Source: CAWATG01 sp963785035
GTDB taxonomy: Bacteria > Actinomycetota > Acidimicrobiia > IMCC26256 > CAWATG01
Assembly: GCA_963785035.1 (NCBI GenBank)
Contig: CAWATG010000005.1
Span: forward strand, 496,001-560,000
Direction: 5' to 3'
Length of the DNA: 64,000 bases
Under the pieces are notes generated by a model that ran no database searches, had not been told where the DNA came from, and worked only from the letters and a program-made list of their open reading frames with translations. Below, piece after piece: positions 35,363 to 45,487 of the stretch. Position 1 is the stretch's first letter, and each line of letters starts with the position of its first letter. The position numbers and the translations under genes were made by a program.

Positions 35363-36520
35363 ACTCGCGCAAGGCCGACGACAACGCGACGTGGCCCCGA
35401 TGGGTCGACACCGAGCTTCGCGGCATCCACGAGCAGGGCAGATGGCGCGTGCCGCAAGACTTCGATGCGGCGGGCCCTTTGGGCACTCGAACCTCCGATG
35501 GACGCGTCATGGTGTCCTTCGCGTCCAATGACTATCTCGGACTGGGACACCACCCGGCGGTGATCGCCGCAGCACACGTTGCCCTGGACCGCTGGGGTGC
35601 CGGCGCCGGCGCAGCACGACTCGTCGTCGGTTCGCGTCCGATCCACTCCGCGCTCGAAGCGGCGCTCGCCTCATGGAAGAACGCCGACCAAGCTGTCCTG
35701 TTCCCGACCGGGTTCGCCGCAAACCTCGGCACGATCACGACCTTCGCAGGTCCCGACACGCTCGTCGTCTCCGACGAACTCAACCACGCATCCATCGTGG
35801 ATGCCGCCAGGCTCAGCAAGGCGGAGGTCGCGGTTTACCCGCATAGTGAATCTCGGACGCGTGGAAGCGCTCCTCGCACGCGCCAGCGGACGGCGTGCAA
35901 TTGTCGTCACCGACTCGGTGTTCTCGATGGACGGCGACTTTGCCCCCGTCAACGAGCTGGCGGTGCTGTGCGAACGATTTGGAGCTCTCCTCATTCTCGA
36001 CGAGGCCCATGCGGTCCTCGGTCCGTCGCTCGCACCGACCAAAGCGTCGGTGATCCGCGTTGGGACGTTGTCCAAGATGCTCGGCTCACTCGGCGGCTTC
36101 GCCGCGACCGACCGCGCCAAGGCCGAATTGATCGTGAACCGAGCGCGCTCCTACATCTTCACCACAGCGTCCTCGCCAGCTGATGCAGCCGCCGCATATG
36201 CGGCGTTGACCATCGTCGAATCCGCAGAAGGTGAGGCGCTGCGCAACCGGTTACGTGCCCACATTGAACGGGTACGGCCCGGGCATGAGTCGCCGATCAT
36301 TCCTCTGCTCCTCGGTGACGAACAACGCGCCCTTGCATTTTCACGCATGCTCGAAGATCGAGGGCTGCTGGTTCCGGCAATCCGGCCACCGACGGTTGCC
36401 ACGGGCACGTCGCGCCTGAGGATCGCTCTTTCGGCTTCGCACACCGACGAACAGGTCGGTGCCCTGATCGACGCACTCCAAGAGCTCGATGCTCTCGGAG
36501 AACGGGGGGCCGATGTCTGA
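35359..36520 (+). CDS. bioF: 8-amino-7-oxononanoate synthase, frame broken
   Basis: The alpha-oxoamine synthase family is seen in VSFASNDYLGLGHHPAV, FPTGFAANLGTITTF and DELNHASIVDAARLS. After a shift near 35845-35855 (one extra base) come IVVTDSVFSMDGDFAPVNEL, LILDEAHAVLG and the PLP lysine in GTLSKMLGSLGGF. The enzyme condenses pimeloyl-ACP or CoA with alanine. It is coupled to bioA upstream and overlaps bioD by eight bases downstream. Confidence 0.92.
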
Positions 36521-37178
36521 GGACCTCAACACGTCGAACCGGCCGAGAACACTGGTCCTCACCACGGGAACGGGCACGGATGTTGGCAAGACCTGGTGGG
36601 GCGAGGCGACGCTCGCCATTCTTCGGCAACGTGGGTTCGTGGTCGCCGCACGCAAACCTGCACAATCAGGCACAACATGGGATACAAGCGACGCGCGCCG
36701 GCTCGCCGATGCGTGCGACATTTCGCCAGAGAGCGTCTGCCCCCCACACCGCACGTACGACGCCGGTCTCGCTCCTCCGATGGCCGCACAGTTCGTCGGT
36801 CAACCACCGTTCACGATTGCCGAACTCGTTGCAGAGTCGATATGGCCGCCCGAGACCGACATCGGTTGGTTGGAGAGTGCGGGCGGAGTTCGTTCCCCAT
36901 TGGCAATCGATGGCGACACCGTTGATCTCGCCCGGGCCGTTATGCCTGATGTCACCGTTGTCGTCTCGAATGCCGAGTTGGGTTGCATCAGCAGCGTTCG
37001 ACTGGCAGCCGATGCCCTCAAGGGACATCGGCTGATTATTGCGCTGAATTGGTATGTATCCGACAACACGCTTCATCAGCTGAATTGCGACTGGCTCACC
37101 AACACCGATCGTTTTCGGGTGGTAACACGACCTGACCAACTCGCCGAGGAGATCGCCCAGATCACCAAGCACCGCTGA
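36513..37178 (+). CDS. bioD: Dethiobiotin synthetase
   Basis: The P-loop reads TTGTGTDVGKTWWGEA near the N-terminus, followed by ARKPAQSGTTWDTSDA. The later WLESAGGVRSPLAIDGDTVD corresponds to the family's second motif. It closes the ureido ring of dethiobiotin with ATP and CO2. The ATG lies inside the end of bioF, ending a compact bioA-bioF-bioD operon. bioB is not in the window, so the final sulfur insertion must be encoded elsewhere. Confidence 0.92.
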   Translation: MSEDLNTSNRPRTLVLTTGTGTDVGKTWWGEATLAILRQRGFVVAARKPAQSGTTWDTSDARRLADACDISPESVCPPHRTYDAGLAPPMAAQFVGQPPFTIAELVAESIWPPETDIGWLESAGGVRSPLAIDGDTVDLARAVMPDVTVVVSNAELGCISSVRLAADALKGHRLIIALNWYVSDNTLHQLNCDWLTNTDRFRVVTRPDQLAEEIAQITKHR

Positions 37179-37193
37179 GCACCAACGAACCGC

Positions 37194-37221
37194 TCAAGTA
37201 CACCGACAGTAGAACCGATGC
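37194..37221 (+). promoter_or_regulatory. Putative sigma-28 (FliA/WhiG) promoter of the chemotaxis operon
   Basis: TCAAG at 37194 and ACCGATGC at 37214 are spaced like the FliA/WhiG consensus (TAAA, 15-16 bases, GCCGATAA). The same TCAAG and the same 16-base spacing after TCAA recur upstream of fliC. The site lies about 45 bases before the cheA start and after the end of bioD. Confidence 0.55.
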
Positions 37222-37265
37222 TTCAAACGGGCCGGCGGCAACTGAAGTTCGACGGAGGCAGCGAC

Positions 37266-39629
37266 GTGAGCATGTTGGAAGGTCTTGAAGAGGTTGTCGA
37301 TGAATTCTTGGTCGAGAGTAATGAGGGACTCGACCAACTCGACGCCGATCTCCTTGCACTCGAACAGAACCCAAACGATTCCGATGTCATCGGAAGCATC
37401 TTTCGCGCGATCCACACGATCAAGGGGACGAGTGGCTTCCTCGGACTCCTCAAACTCGAGTCAGTAGCGCACGTCGGGGAAAGCCTGCTCAGCCGGATCC
37501 GCGACGGCGAACTCGCCGTGACGCAGGACATCATCTCGGGACTGCTCGCACTCACCGACGCGCTTCGGACAATCTTGGCATGCGTAGAAACGCGTCGCGA
37601 CGATGGCGACGACGAGTACCCCGCGCTCATTGAACAACTGACACAGTTGCGCCTCGGTAACGACAGCGCATCTGAAACCACCAATCCTGGCGCACCGGTC
37701 GCGGGTGCATTACGTGACCCGCTTGGCCAGGTACTCGTCGAGAGTGGCCTGATCACCACCGACCAACTCGAGGGTGCGGTTTCCCGTCAACGCGACGGCG
37801 ATAACCGCAAGATCGGCGAGATCCTCATCGATATGGGCGCACTCGAGCCCGAGCAGCTCATCTCCGCAGAACGCAGCGTGTCGGAAGCAACGGTGCTCTC
37901 GTCAGAACGGTCTGACGACGACACGACGGGCCCCGAAGCCCCCACTCCGACCGGCGCAGCGGCGAAGCTCGCCGGGAGCGCAAGCAGCGACAGCGTACGC
38001 GTCGATCTCGGCCTCTTGGACTCGATCGTCGACCTGGTCGGCGAACTGGTCCTCGCCCGCAACCAAATCGTGCAGTCACAGGCCGGCGAAACCGACCGCA
38101 GCGTGATCGCACAGACGCAGCACCTCAGTCTCATCGCATCCGAGATGCAAGAACGCGTCATGCGCACGCGTATGCAACCAATCGACCGCGTCTGGAACAA
38201 GATTCCGCGCGTCGTCCGCGACCTCGCCATCCTTTGTGGCAAGCAGGTGCGCGTCGAAATGGAAGGCCAGGAAACCGAACTCGACCGTACCCTCGTCGAG
38301 GCACTCAAGGATCCCCTGACCCACCTCGTTCGCAACGCGGTCGACCACGGAATCGAGACGCCCGAGGAACGCATTGCGGCCGGCAAACCCGCTGAGGCAG
38401 TCCTCGGCATGCGCGCGTATCACGATGGCGCCGAGGTGATCATCGAAATCTCCGACGATGGCGCCGGCATCAACCTGGAACGTGTCTCCGCAAAGGCGCT
38501 CGAGAAGGGCCTCGTGACCCACGAGCAGCTCGAGCGGATGCACCACCAGGATATCGTGAACCTGATTTTCCTACCCGGGTTCTCAACTGCCGCCTCGGTG
38601 ACGAACGTCTCCGGTCGCGGTGTCGGCATGGACGTCGTCAAGACCAATATCGACAAGATTCGCGGCACGCTCGACATCGACAGCACTGAAGGCGTCGGCA
38701 CCACGCTGCGCATGGCAATCCCGCTGACATTGGCAATCATTCCCGCCCTGATCGTCCACTCCGGAAGCGAACGGTTCGCCATCCCCCAAGCGAACGTACG
38801 CGAGCTCGTGCGCCTCGAGGGTGGTGACAACGACGCGGCGATCGAGTTGGTCCACGGCGCGCCGGTTTTACGCCTACGTGGAAAACTCCTTCCGTTGGCC
38901 GACCTTGCCGGCGTGCTCGGGCTTCCCTCCGAACCCCGAGAATCGGTCGCTGTCGTCGTGCTGCGCAATGGTGACCGCACGTTCGGGCTCGTGCTCGACC
39001 ACGTTGCGAGCGCCGAAGAAATCGTCGTCAAGCCCCTCGGAAAGCTCCTCGAGCACACTGCGGGATTTGCCGGCGCCACCATCATGGGCGATGGCCATGT
39101 CGCGCTGATCCTTGATGTGGGCTCCATCGCGCAACTGTCCCGCGTCGGGTCAGAGGATCGCGATGTCGCTGCCGAGAGCGCCACCACACGCGCGGCGGGA
39201 ATGGAAACCCGAACCTTCCTCACAGTCCGGCTCGAGGGTCGCAATGTCGCGATCCCATTTCACCGCGTCCTACGCCTCGAGCAGTTCGACCTCGCGCAGA
39301 TCGAGCAGACGAGCGGACAGGACGTCGTGCAGTACGACGGCGGACTCCTGCCAATCGTCGGTCTCGCAAGTGCCAACCTCTCCACCCGCGACGGAGAGGC
39401 TGGCGCGCGCGTCAACGTCGTCGTGTGCGAGGAACGTGGCAGCCAGTTTGGTCTCGTCGTCGATGCGGTCCTCGACATCGTCGAACAGGACGTCGAAATC
39501 CAACACGGTCAGCGTGGCGGCTCTTCGTTCGATGCCGCTGTCATCGCGGACCGTGCAACCGACCTGGTTGACCCGGCGAGTGTTCTGCTCCAGAACAACA
39601 CGGCATTGTTCGTTCACGATGAGGCATAG
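37266..39629 (+). CDS. cheA: Chemotaxis histidine kinase CheA with an MshEN-like insert and two CheW-like domains
   Basis: From the GTG preceded by GGAGG the protein has 787 residues. The HPt domain carries the phospho-histidine in FRAIHTIKGTSGFLG (H50). Residues about 151-204 are a tandem motif typical of MshEN (GspE N-terminal) domains: PLGQVLVESGLITTDQL, then KIGEILIDMGALEPEQL. No ordinary P2 domain is recognised. The P3 helices, then the ATPase with HLVRNAVDHGIETPEER, EISDDGAGINLERV and SGRGVGMDVVKTNID, follow. One CheW-like domain begins near residue 535 and a second near 660. It phosphorylates CheY and CheB in response to the receptor encoded next. The MshEN part suggests c-di-GMP input. 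Confidence 0.92.
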   Translation: MSMLEGLEEVVDEFLVESNEGLDQLDADLLALEQNPNDSDVIGSIFRAIHTIKGTSGFLGLLKLESVAHVGESLLSRIRDGELAVTQDIISGLLALTDALRTILACVETRRDDGDDEYPALIEQLTQLRLGNDSASETTNPGAPVAGALRDPLGQVLVESGLITTDQLEGAVSRQRDGDNRKIGEILIDMGALEPEQLISAERSVSEATVLSSERSDDDTTGPEAPTPTGAAAKLAGSASSDSVRVDLGLLDSIVDLVGELVLARNQIVQSQAGETDRSVIAQTQHLSLIASEMQERVMRTRMQPIDRVWNKIPRVVRDLAILCGKQVRVEMEGQETELDRTLVEALKDPLTHLVRNAVDHGIETPEERIAAGKPAEAVLGMRAYHDGAEVIIEISDDGAGINLERVSAKALEKGLVTHEQLERMHHQDIVNLIFLPGFSTAASVTNVSGRGVGMDVVKTNIDKIRGTLDIDSTEGVGTTLRMAIPLTLAIIPALIVHSGSERFAIPQANVRELVRLEGGDNDAAIELVHGAPVLRLRGKLLPLADLAGVLGLPSEPRESVAVVVLRNGDRTFGLVLDHVASAEEIVVKPLGKLLEHTAGFAGATIMGDGHVALILDVGSIAQLSRVGSEDRDVAAESATTRAAGMETRTFLTVRLEGRNVAIPFHRVLRLEQFDLAQIEQTSGQDVVQYDGGLLPIVGLASANLSTRDGEAGARVNVVVCEERGSQFGLVVDAVLDIVEQDVEIQHGQRGGSSFDAAVIADRATDLVDPASVLLQNNTALFVHDEA

Positions 39630-39654
39630 CCCGACCCACGCCAATAGAGGACTC

Positions 39655-41212
39655 ATGAAACTGCAACGCTCAACAATCCACCGCACGACACGAGTCGAGT
39701 GGAAGGTCGGGACGCTGGTCGGCGTGTTCGTCGTCGCCTTCGCGGTCTTCGGCGCCTTCGCTCTCAGCGTTCTCGACAACGTCAAAATCGGGAGTGGCCG
39801 CTACGAAGAGATCATTGATCAGAAGGACATCATTGCCGATGTACTTCCACCTCCGCTGTACATCGTGGAGGCAAATTTCGTCGCCCGTCAGATCCTCGAC
39901 CTCAATGACGTCGACCGAGATCAATGCACAACTGGCTTACATCACCAAGTTGAACACCGGACCTGGTGGCTATGCAGAACGCCATCAGTACTGGGACAAC
40001 CGCCTTCCCGGTGACAGCACCACGATGCGCGCGCTCCTGCTCCGAGAAGCCCATCAACCAGCGCAAGAGTTCTGGACTTTGTTCAACGAGCAGTTCACTC
40101 CCGCTGCACGCAACCAAGAAATGGATACAGCCGCAAAGGTGCTCGCCGGGCCGATGGCCGATGCCTACCAACGCCACCGAAGCGCGATCGACAAGGTCGT
40201 GACACAAGCAACGTCGGACCTCAGCGCCGCCCAGACCGACGCAAGAGACAGCGTGTCGAGTTCCAAGCAACGGCTCTTGTTGATTGCACTTGCCGCGATT
40301 GCTCTGGCGGTCGCTTTCGGGGGGACCATCATCGTCAACATCCTCAAGCTGCAGCGCCAGCGCGCCGAGGCCGAAGCGGGCAACACAATCAAGGCCGACC
40401 AACTCGGCCAGGTCGTCAACGGCCTCACATCGAATGCCGGGACACTCGCGGGTCGGTCGCATGAACTCACCGACATCTCCCGCACGATGTCCGACGACGC
40501 GTCGGACACGGCAAACCAGGCGCAGCAGCTTGCCCTGGCCAGTGGGCAGGTGACCGACGCACTGCAAACAGTCGCGACGGGAATCGAGGAAATGCAGGCA
40601 TCCATCAGCGAGATCGCCAAGGGTGCCGCCGGCGCTGCCAGAACGGCAACCTCGGCTGTCTCGGTTGCGAACGACACGCGGAAGGTCATCTCGAAGCTCG
40701 GCGAGAGCTCATCACAGATCGGTCACGTCATCGATGTGATCTCGTCCATTGCCGAGAATACGAACATGCTTGCGCTCAACGCCACGATCGAAGCCGCGCG
40801 TGCCGGCGAGGCGGGCAAGGGTTTCGCCGTGGTCGCAAACGAGGTGAAGGACCTCGCCAACGCGACGGCGAAAGCTACGGATGAGATCAAGCACCGAATC
40901 AAGCAGATCCAGGGGGACACTTCATCGGCGGTAAACGCCATCGAGAAGATCGGCACCGTCATCAACGAGATCAACGCGACACAGGAAGGCATCGCATCTG
41001 CAGTCGAAGAACAGTCAGCCACGACAGCGGAACTTGCCCGGGGAGTCAGTGAGGTGACGTTCAACACGTCGGCCATCTCGGCCAGCATCACCGAGGTCGC
41101 GTCGTCGGCACAGGCAACCGCTACGTGCGCGACTCAGACGCAGGCAGCAGCAACCGAACTCGCCCACCTCGCCAAGGACCTTGACCTCATCGCCAGCGAA
41201 GCGTCCGTATAA
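39655..41212 (+). CDS. Methyl-accepting chemotaxis protein, frame broken
   Basis: An N-terminal membrane helix (LVGVFVVAFAVFGAFALSVL) is followed by a periplasmic sensor of about 150 residues. A second helix (LLLIALAAIALAVAFGGTII) and the cytoplasmic signalling domain come next. The hairpin tip reads ENTNMLALNATIEAARAGEA, close to the MCP consensus. The break near 39905-39920 behaves as one extra base and joins LDLND to EINAQLAYI. A HAMP domain is short or absent after the second helix. The ligand is unknown. It is co-transcribed with cheA and cheW. Confidence 0.9.
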
Positions 41213-41262
41213 AGCGCCGTACCGAATGACACTGCAGACACCAACCCACAGCGGGAGCAGCA

Positions 41263-41721
41263 ATGACTGACAATCGCCAGTACTGCACCTTCACCCTTGC
41301 CGACGGTTACTTCGGGATCGACGTTGCCGACGTGCAAGAGGTTCTTCGTGATCATGTGCTGACCTCAGTGCCATTGGCGCACACGACCATCAAGGGGTTG
41401 ATCAACCTCCGGGGCCAGATCGTTACGGCCGTTGACCTGCGCCGGCGCCTCCAACTCGAGGAACGCGGCGCCGAGGAGATCCCCATGACCATCGTCGTGC
41501 GCACCGCGGACGGACGAGTTGCCCTTCTGGTTGACCGTATCGGAGACGTTTTGGTCGCCGATACAGACCTCTTCGAGTCACCCCCGGAGACGATCGTCCC
41601 GGGTGTCCGTGAGCTTCTCACCGGCGTCTGCAAATTGGAGAGCCGCTTACTGCTGATCCTTGACCTCGCCAAGACCGTCGACATTCTCGACTCTTCCGAC
41701 ACCATGGCCGCTGTCAGCTAA
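41263..41721 (+). CDS. cheW: Chemotaxis coupling protein CheW
   Basis: A 152-residue CheW: YCTFTLADGYFGIDVADVQE, IKGLINLRGQIVTAVDLRRR, VALLVDRIGDVLVADTDLF and SRLLLILDLAKTVDIL are the usual beta-barrel elements. It links the receptor to CheA. The ATG follows GGGAGC. It is the third gene of the che operon. Confidence 0.95.
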   Translation: MTDNRQYCTFTLADGYFGIDVADVQEVLRDHVLTSVPLAHTTIKGLINLRGQIVTAVDLRRRLQLEERGAEEIPMTIVVRTADGRVALLVDRIGDVLVADTDLFESPPETIVPGVRELLTGVCKLESRLLLILDLAKTVDILDSSDTMAAVS

Positions 41722-41767
41722 TGAGCGGTCACCGGTCGCAACTCTCGGCCCCCATTGTCTGGAGAAC

Positions 41768-42151
41768 ATGATGCGCGCGCTCATCGTCGATGACTCACGA
41801 GCAATGCGCACGATCCTGCGCAAGATTGTGACGGAATGCGGTTACGACGAGATCGACGAAGCCGAACACGGCACTGAAGCCCTCGTGATGCTCCGTAGGG
41901 GCGGACCTCCGGATCTGATGCTCGTCGACTGGAACATGCCATCGATGACTGGTATTGAACTTGTGACACGCGTCCGAAAGGACGACACCTTCAGTGGTTC
42001 GGTCATCATGATGGTCACGACAGAAACCGAGATGTCGAAGGTGTCGCAGGCCCTCGATGCGGGCGCCGACGAGTACCTGATGAAGCCATTTACACACGAG
42101 ACACTCCGCGAGCGCATCGAAATGCTCCGCGAATCACGAAGTGACACCTGA
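41768..42151 (+). CDS. cheY: Single-domain response regulator CheY
   Basis: A receiver domain alone, 127 residues: acidic pair in ALIVDDSRAMR, phospho-aspartate D54 in LVDWNMPSMTGIELV, the conserved Thr region VTTETEMSK and the lysine in YLMKPFTHETL. It starts at one of two adjacent ATGs. It is the likely output to the flagellar switch. A second CheY-like gene lies further down the operon. It overlaps cheB by about ten bases if the first GTG of cheB is used. Confidence 0.93.
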   Translation: MMRALIVDDSRAMRTILRKIVTECGYDEIDEAEHGTEALVMLRRGGPPDLMLVDWNMPSMTGIELVTRVRKDDTFSGSVIMMVTTETEMSKVSQALDAGADEYLMKPFTHETLRERIEMLRESRSDT

Positions 42152-43254
42152 GGTGTCGAAAGCCCGCGTACTCATCGTCGACGATTCTGCGGTCATGCGC
42201 AGAATGCTGACGACAATCCTGCAGGAGGACCCGGCGATCGAGGTCCTCGGCACAGCACGCAACGGCCAACAGGGCGTCGAATTCGTCACGAAGCTCAACC
42301 CGAGCATCGTGATCATGGACGTCGAAATGCCAGTACTCGATGGATTGGGCGCAGTACGGGCGATCCGCGCGACTCATCCGCGACTGCCCATCATCATGTT
42401 CAGCGCATTGACGACGAGTGGCGGGAAAGCAACACTCGATGCCCTCCACGCCGGGGCGACCGACTACATCGCGAAACCCGCGGGAATGAACAACGCCGCA
42501 GCCTCGATCGAGGCAATCCGCGCTCAGCTTGTACCGAAGGTGCTAGGCCTCTGCGACGCCGTCGATGACACGGCACCGAAGCACCGCGAGTCGGCAATTC
42601 CCACCATTGTTCTGCCCAGCGTTCGAAGCAAGGCTAAGCCAACCCGTATCGATGCCATTGCCATCGGTGTCTCGACAGGCGGACCGAAAGCTCTTGCCGA
42701 GGTACTCCCTCACCTGACGAGTGACCTCGCACTTGCCCGTCTTCGTTGTGCAGCACATGCCTGCGACATTCACCAAGTTGCTTGCCGATCGCCTCGATGC
42801 ACAATGCCCACTCGACGTCGTCGAAGCGACGCATGGTGAACTCGTCAAACCTGGAACGGTGTACATCGCGCCGGGCGGTCATCACATGACCGTCGCGCAC
42901 CAGGAGCAGCACCGCCATGTCATCGCCTTGAACGACGAGCCCCCCGAAAACTCCTGCCGCCCAGCAGTCGATGTGCTCTTCCGATCGCTCGCACGGGAAT
43001 ACGGCGCAAACCTGCTCGCGGTCATCCTCACAGGAATGGGCCACGACGGATTGGCCGGAACCGAAGCCGTTGTCGGAGCCGGCGGCGCGGCCTTCGCACA
43101 GGATCAGGCAACCAGCGTCGTGTGGGGCATGCCGGGCGCCATTGCCAGAGCAGCATTGGCCGACAAGGTCTTACCGCTTGGAGGTATCGCTCCAGAGATC
43201 ATGTCCTACGTCGCAACACGCTTCGGTGTTCGCGCGTCGTCCAAGGCGCATTGA
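42141..43254 (+). CDS. cheB: Protein-glutamate methylesterase CheB, frame broken
   Basis: The N-terminal receiver has RVLIVDDSAVMRRML and the phospho-aspartate D60 in IVIMDVEMPVLDGL. The C-terminal esterase has its serine in AIGVSTGGPKALAEVLP. After a shift near 42718-42735 (one extra base) come the histidine in FVVQHMPATFTKLLADRLD and the aspartate in ILTGMGHDGLAGTEA. It removes methyl groups from receptors and gives adaptation together with CheR. GTG starts at 42141 and 42153 are both possible. Confidence 0.93.
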
Positions 43255-44079
43255 CGGTGGCTATTGCAACCACCGACTTCGACTATGTGCGCGACCTCGT
43301 CCGCCGTCGATCGGCGATCGTGCTCGAGCCCGGCAAGGAATACCTCGTCGAATCCCGACTCGGGTCCCTGGCACACTCGCTCGGCCTGACATCAGCCGAA
43401 GAACTCCTCGCCCAACGACACCGCGGATCCGCGGAACTCGATGAAAAAATCGTCGAGGCCATGACAACGAACGAGACTTCGTTCTTCCGCGACACAAAGG
43501 CGTTCGAGGCGGTCAAGACCGTCGTCCTCCCCGACCTGATCGAGCGACGAAAGCAATCGCGAACGATCAATATTTGGAGCGCGGCATGTTCGAGCGGTCA
43601 AGAGGCATACACACTGGCGATGCTGATACGCGAGTCCTTCCCGGAACTCGCAACATGGACGATTCGAATCCTCGGGACTGACATCTCCAAAGAAATCCTG
43701 GCCAAGGCACGTACGGGCAGCTATTCGCAGATCGAAATCAATCGCGGGCTCCCCGCGAAACTCATGGTCAAGTACTTCGACCACGAACGCACTCGATGGA
43801 TCATCAAACCCGAGATACGAGCCATGGTGGAGTTTCGCCATATGAACCTCATCGCCCCATGGTCAGGCATCGGACAAATGGACGCGATCTTTCTCCGTAA
43901 CGTCCTGATCTATTTCGACCCGCTCTTCCAAGACGCAGATTCTCGGTGAGGTCCACAAGGCCCTCAGGCCAGATGGCTACCTGTTTCTCGGCGCGGCCGA
44001 AACCACTCTCAATACGCATGACGGATTTAAACGCCTACAACTCGAGCAGGCCGGCTGCTTTCAGCCTGTGTCCCCGTGA
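43251..44079 (+). CDS. cheR: Chemotaxis methyltransferase CheR, frame broken near the end
   Basis: CheR methylates receptor glutamates using SAM. Motifs: GKEYLVESRLGSLAHSLGL, MTTNETSFFRDTKAFE, INIWSAACSSGQEAYTLAML, ILGTDISKEILAKARTGSYS and IFLRNVLIYFD. One extra base near 43930 moves the end to another frame, which reads ILGEVHKALRPDGYLFLGAA and ends QAGCFQPVSP. The TTG start overlaps the cheB stop (TTGA); a GTG two codons later is an alternative. Confidence 0.93.
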
Positions 44080-44143
44080 CAAGAACTCAAGGTTCGTCCA
44101 AGTACGCCGAAGAAACACGAAGCCATCAGAATTGAGGAGCACG

Positions 44144-44596
44144 ATGCATGTCGACAGAGGAACACTCCACGAACTCGTCGATAACGTGTGGAATTCCATG
44201 CTCGGCCTCCCACTTCGCCCATCACTCAAGCCGTACGAGCACAACGGCAACGGCCGGATTTCGAGCACCGTATCCATCGCCGGGAGCTGGGAAGCAACGG
44301 TTGTCATCGATCTCCCACTGAGTGCCGCCCGCACCGTGACCGCGACAATGTTCGAAATGACCGAAGCTGAGGTCGGCGAAAGCGAGATCCACGACGCCGT
44401 CGGTGAGCTCGTCAACATGATCGGCGGCAACGTAAAGGGGCTCGCTGAGGGTGACTGCAAGCTTTCCTTGCCGACCGTCGCCGACGGACGCGACTTCACC
44501 CTCTCCGTCCGCAATAGCTCGGTCGAAGCGGAGTCGGTCTTCGAGACCGGCGATACACAATTTCTCGTCCAAGTGCTTATCAGGAGCGAATCGTGA
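44144..44596 (+). CDS. cheX: CheX-type chemotaxis phosphatase
   Basis: The 150-residue product has the CheC/CheX phosphatase helix EIHDAVGELVNMIGGNVKGL, in which E88 and N91 (E-x2-N) are the expected catalytic pair for dephosphorylating CheY-P. The beta-sheet part includes SWEATVVIDLPLSAARTV. The ATG follows GAGGAGC. The next gene, a second CheY, starts inside its stop codon (GTGA), which hints that the two act together. Confidence 0.85.
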   Translation: MHVDRGTLHELVDNVWNSMLGLPLRPSLKPYEHNGNGRISSTVSIAGSWEATVVIDLPLSAARTVTATMFEMTEAEVGESEIHDAVGELVNMIGGNVKGLAEGDCKLSLPTVADGRDFTLSVRNSSVEAESVFETGDTQFLVQVLIRSES

Positions 44597-44964
44597 AAAT
44601 CCTCGTCGTTGATGACAGCAAAGCCATGCGAATGATCGTCAAACGCAACCTCGGCCAGGTTCCCGGCTTCGAAAACGTCGAGACCATCGAAGCGGCAAGC
44701 GGATCCGAGGCATTGGGACTGATCCACGCAGGGGCCAACCCCGATCTGATCGTGTCGGACTGGAACATGCCCGAGATGACCGGAATCGAACTCCTCATGG
44801 CACTCAAGGCCGAAGGATCAACAATCCCTTTCGGATTCGTGACCTCCGAAACGCAGCCTGAGATGCGTGCACAGGGAATCGCGAACGGTGCGAAGTTCCT
44901 GCTTGCCAAGCCTTTCACGCCCGACGACTTCGTCGAAATCTTGTCATCCGTCGCCGGCGGCTAG
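44593..44964 (+). CDS. Second CheY-like response regulator
   Basis: A stand-alone receiver of 123 residues: KILVVDDSKAMRMIVKRNLG, phospho-aspartate D56 in LIVSDWNMPEMTGIELL, VTSETQPEMRAQG and the lysine in FLLAKPFTPDDFVEI. It is clearly a paralogue of the first CheY in the operon but more divergent. Having two CheY proteins and a CheX suggests that one is a phosphate sink or acts on another output. Confidence 0.9.
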   Translation: MKILVVDDSKAMRMIVKRNLGQVPGFENVETIEAASGSEALGLIHAGANPDLIVSDWNMPEMTGIELLMALKAEGSTIPFGFVTSETQPEMRAQGIANGAKFLLAKPFTPDDFVEILSSVAGG

Positions 44965-44987
44965 ACAGAGGAGCGGAAGGCAGCACC

Positions 44988-45473
44988 ATGCCCACGACCT
45001 ATCCGATGCCGATTCAAGAGGCGATCCGCGACGTCATCTCCGACTTGCTCGGCAAAGGCGTCGCAGTTGACAAGACCTCGCCGCTCGAGCTGGAGGAAAA
45101 CGACTTCGCAGTCGTCTCGCATCTCATTTCCGACGACGGACGCCTCGCGGCAGTCCTCGTCGCAGATCTGGCTCTCGTCGCAAATCTCGGTGCGGCACTC
45201 ACCTTGGTGCCGGTGATCGTCGCGCAGGAGTCGGTCAAGAAGAACCGTCTTGAAGAGGAAATGCTCCTGGAGAACTACGGCGAGATCGTCAATGTGATGT
45301 CGCGCCTGTTCAACACCGCTTCAACACCGCATGTGCGATACGTCAGCACCATCATGATTGCCGAGATTTCCCCCGAAATCGCGGCCTTGCGTGAGAGCTA
45401 CGCGGCCCGACGCACGTTTGCGATCAAGGTCGAAGGGTACGGCGAAGGCCGCCTCGAAATCTCTGTCGGCTAG
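44988..45473 (+). CDS. CheX/CheC-like protein at the end of the chemotaxis operon
   Basis: The 161-residue product starts MPTTYPMPIQEAIRDVISDL. The helix EMLLENYGEIVNVMSRLFNT contains G98, E99 and N102, the same G-E-x2-N spacing as the catalytic helix of the neighbouring CheX. The preceding region is beta-rich and ends in an acidic, Gly-rich strand (IKVEGYGEGRLEISVG). I infer a divergent CheC/CheX-fold protein. It lies 23 bases after cheY2 and ends 14 bases from convergent csrA. Confidence 0.6.
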   Translation: MPTTYPMPIQEAIRDVISDLLGKGVAVDKTSPLELEENDFAVVSHLISDDGRLAAVLVADLALVANLGAALTLVPVIVAQESVKKNRLEEEMLLENYGEIVNVMSRLFNTASTPHVRYVSTIMIAEISPEIAALRESYAARRTFAIKVEGYGEGRLEISVG

Positions 45474-45487
45474 CGCCTCGACGGATG

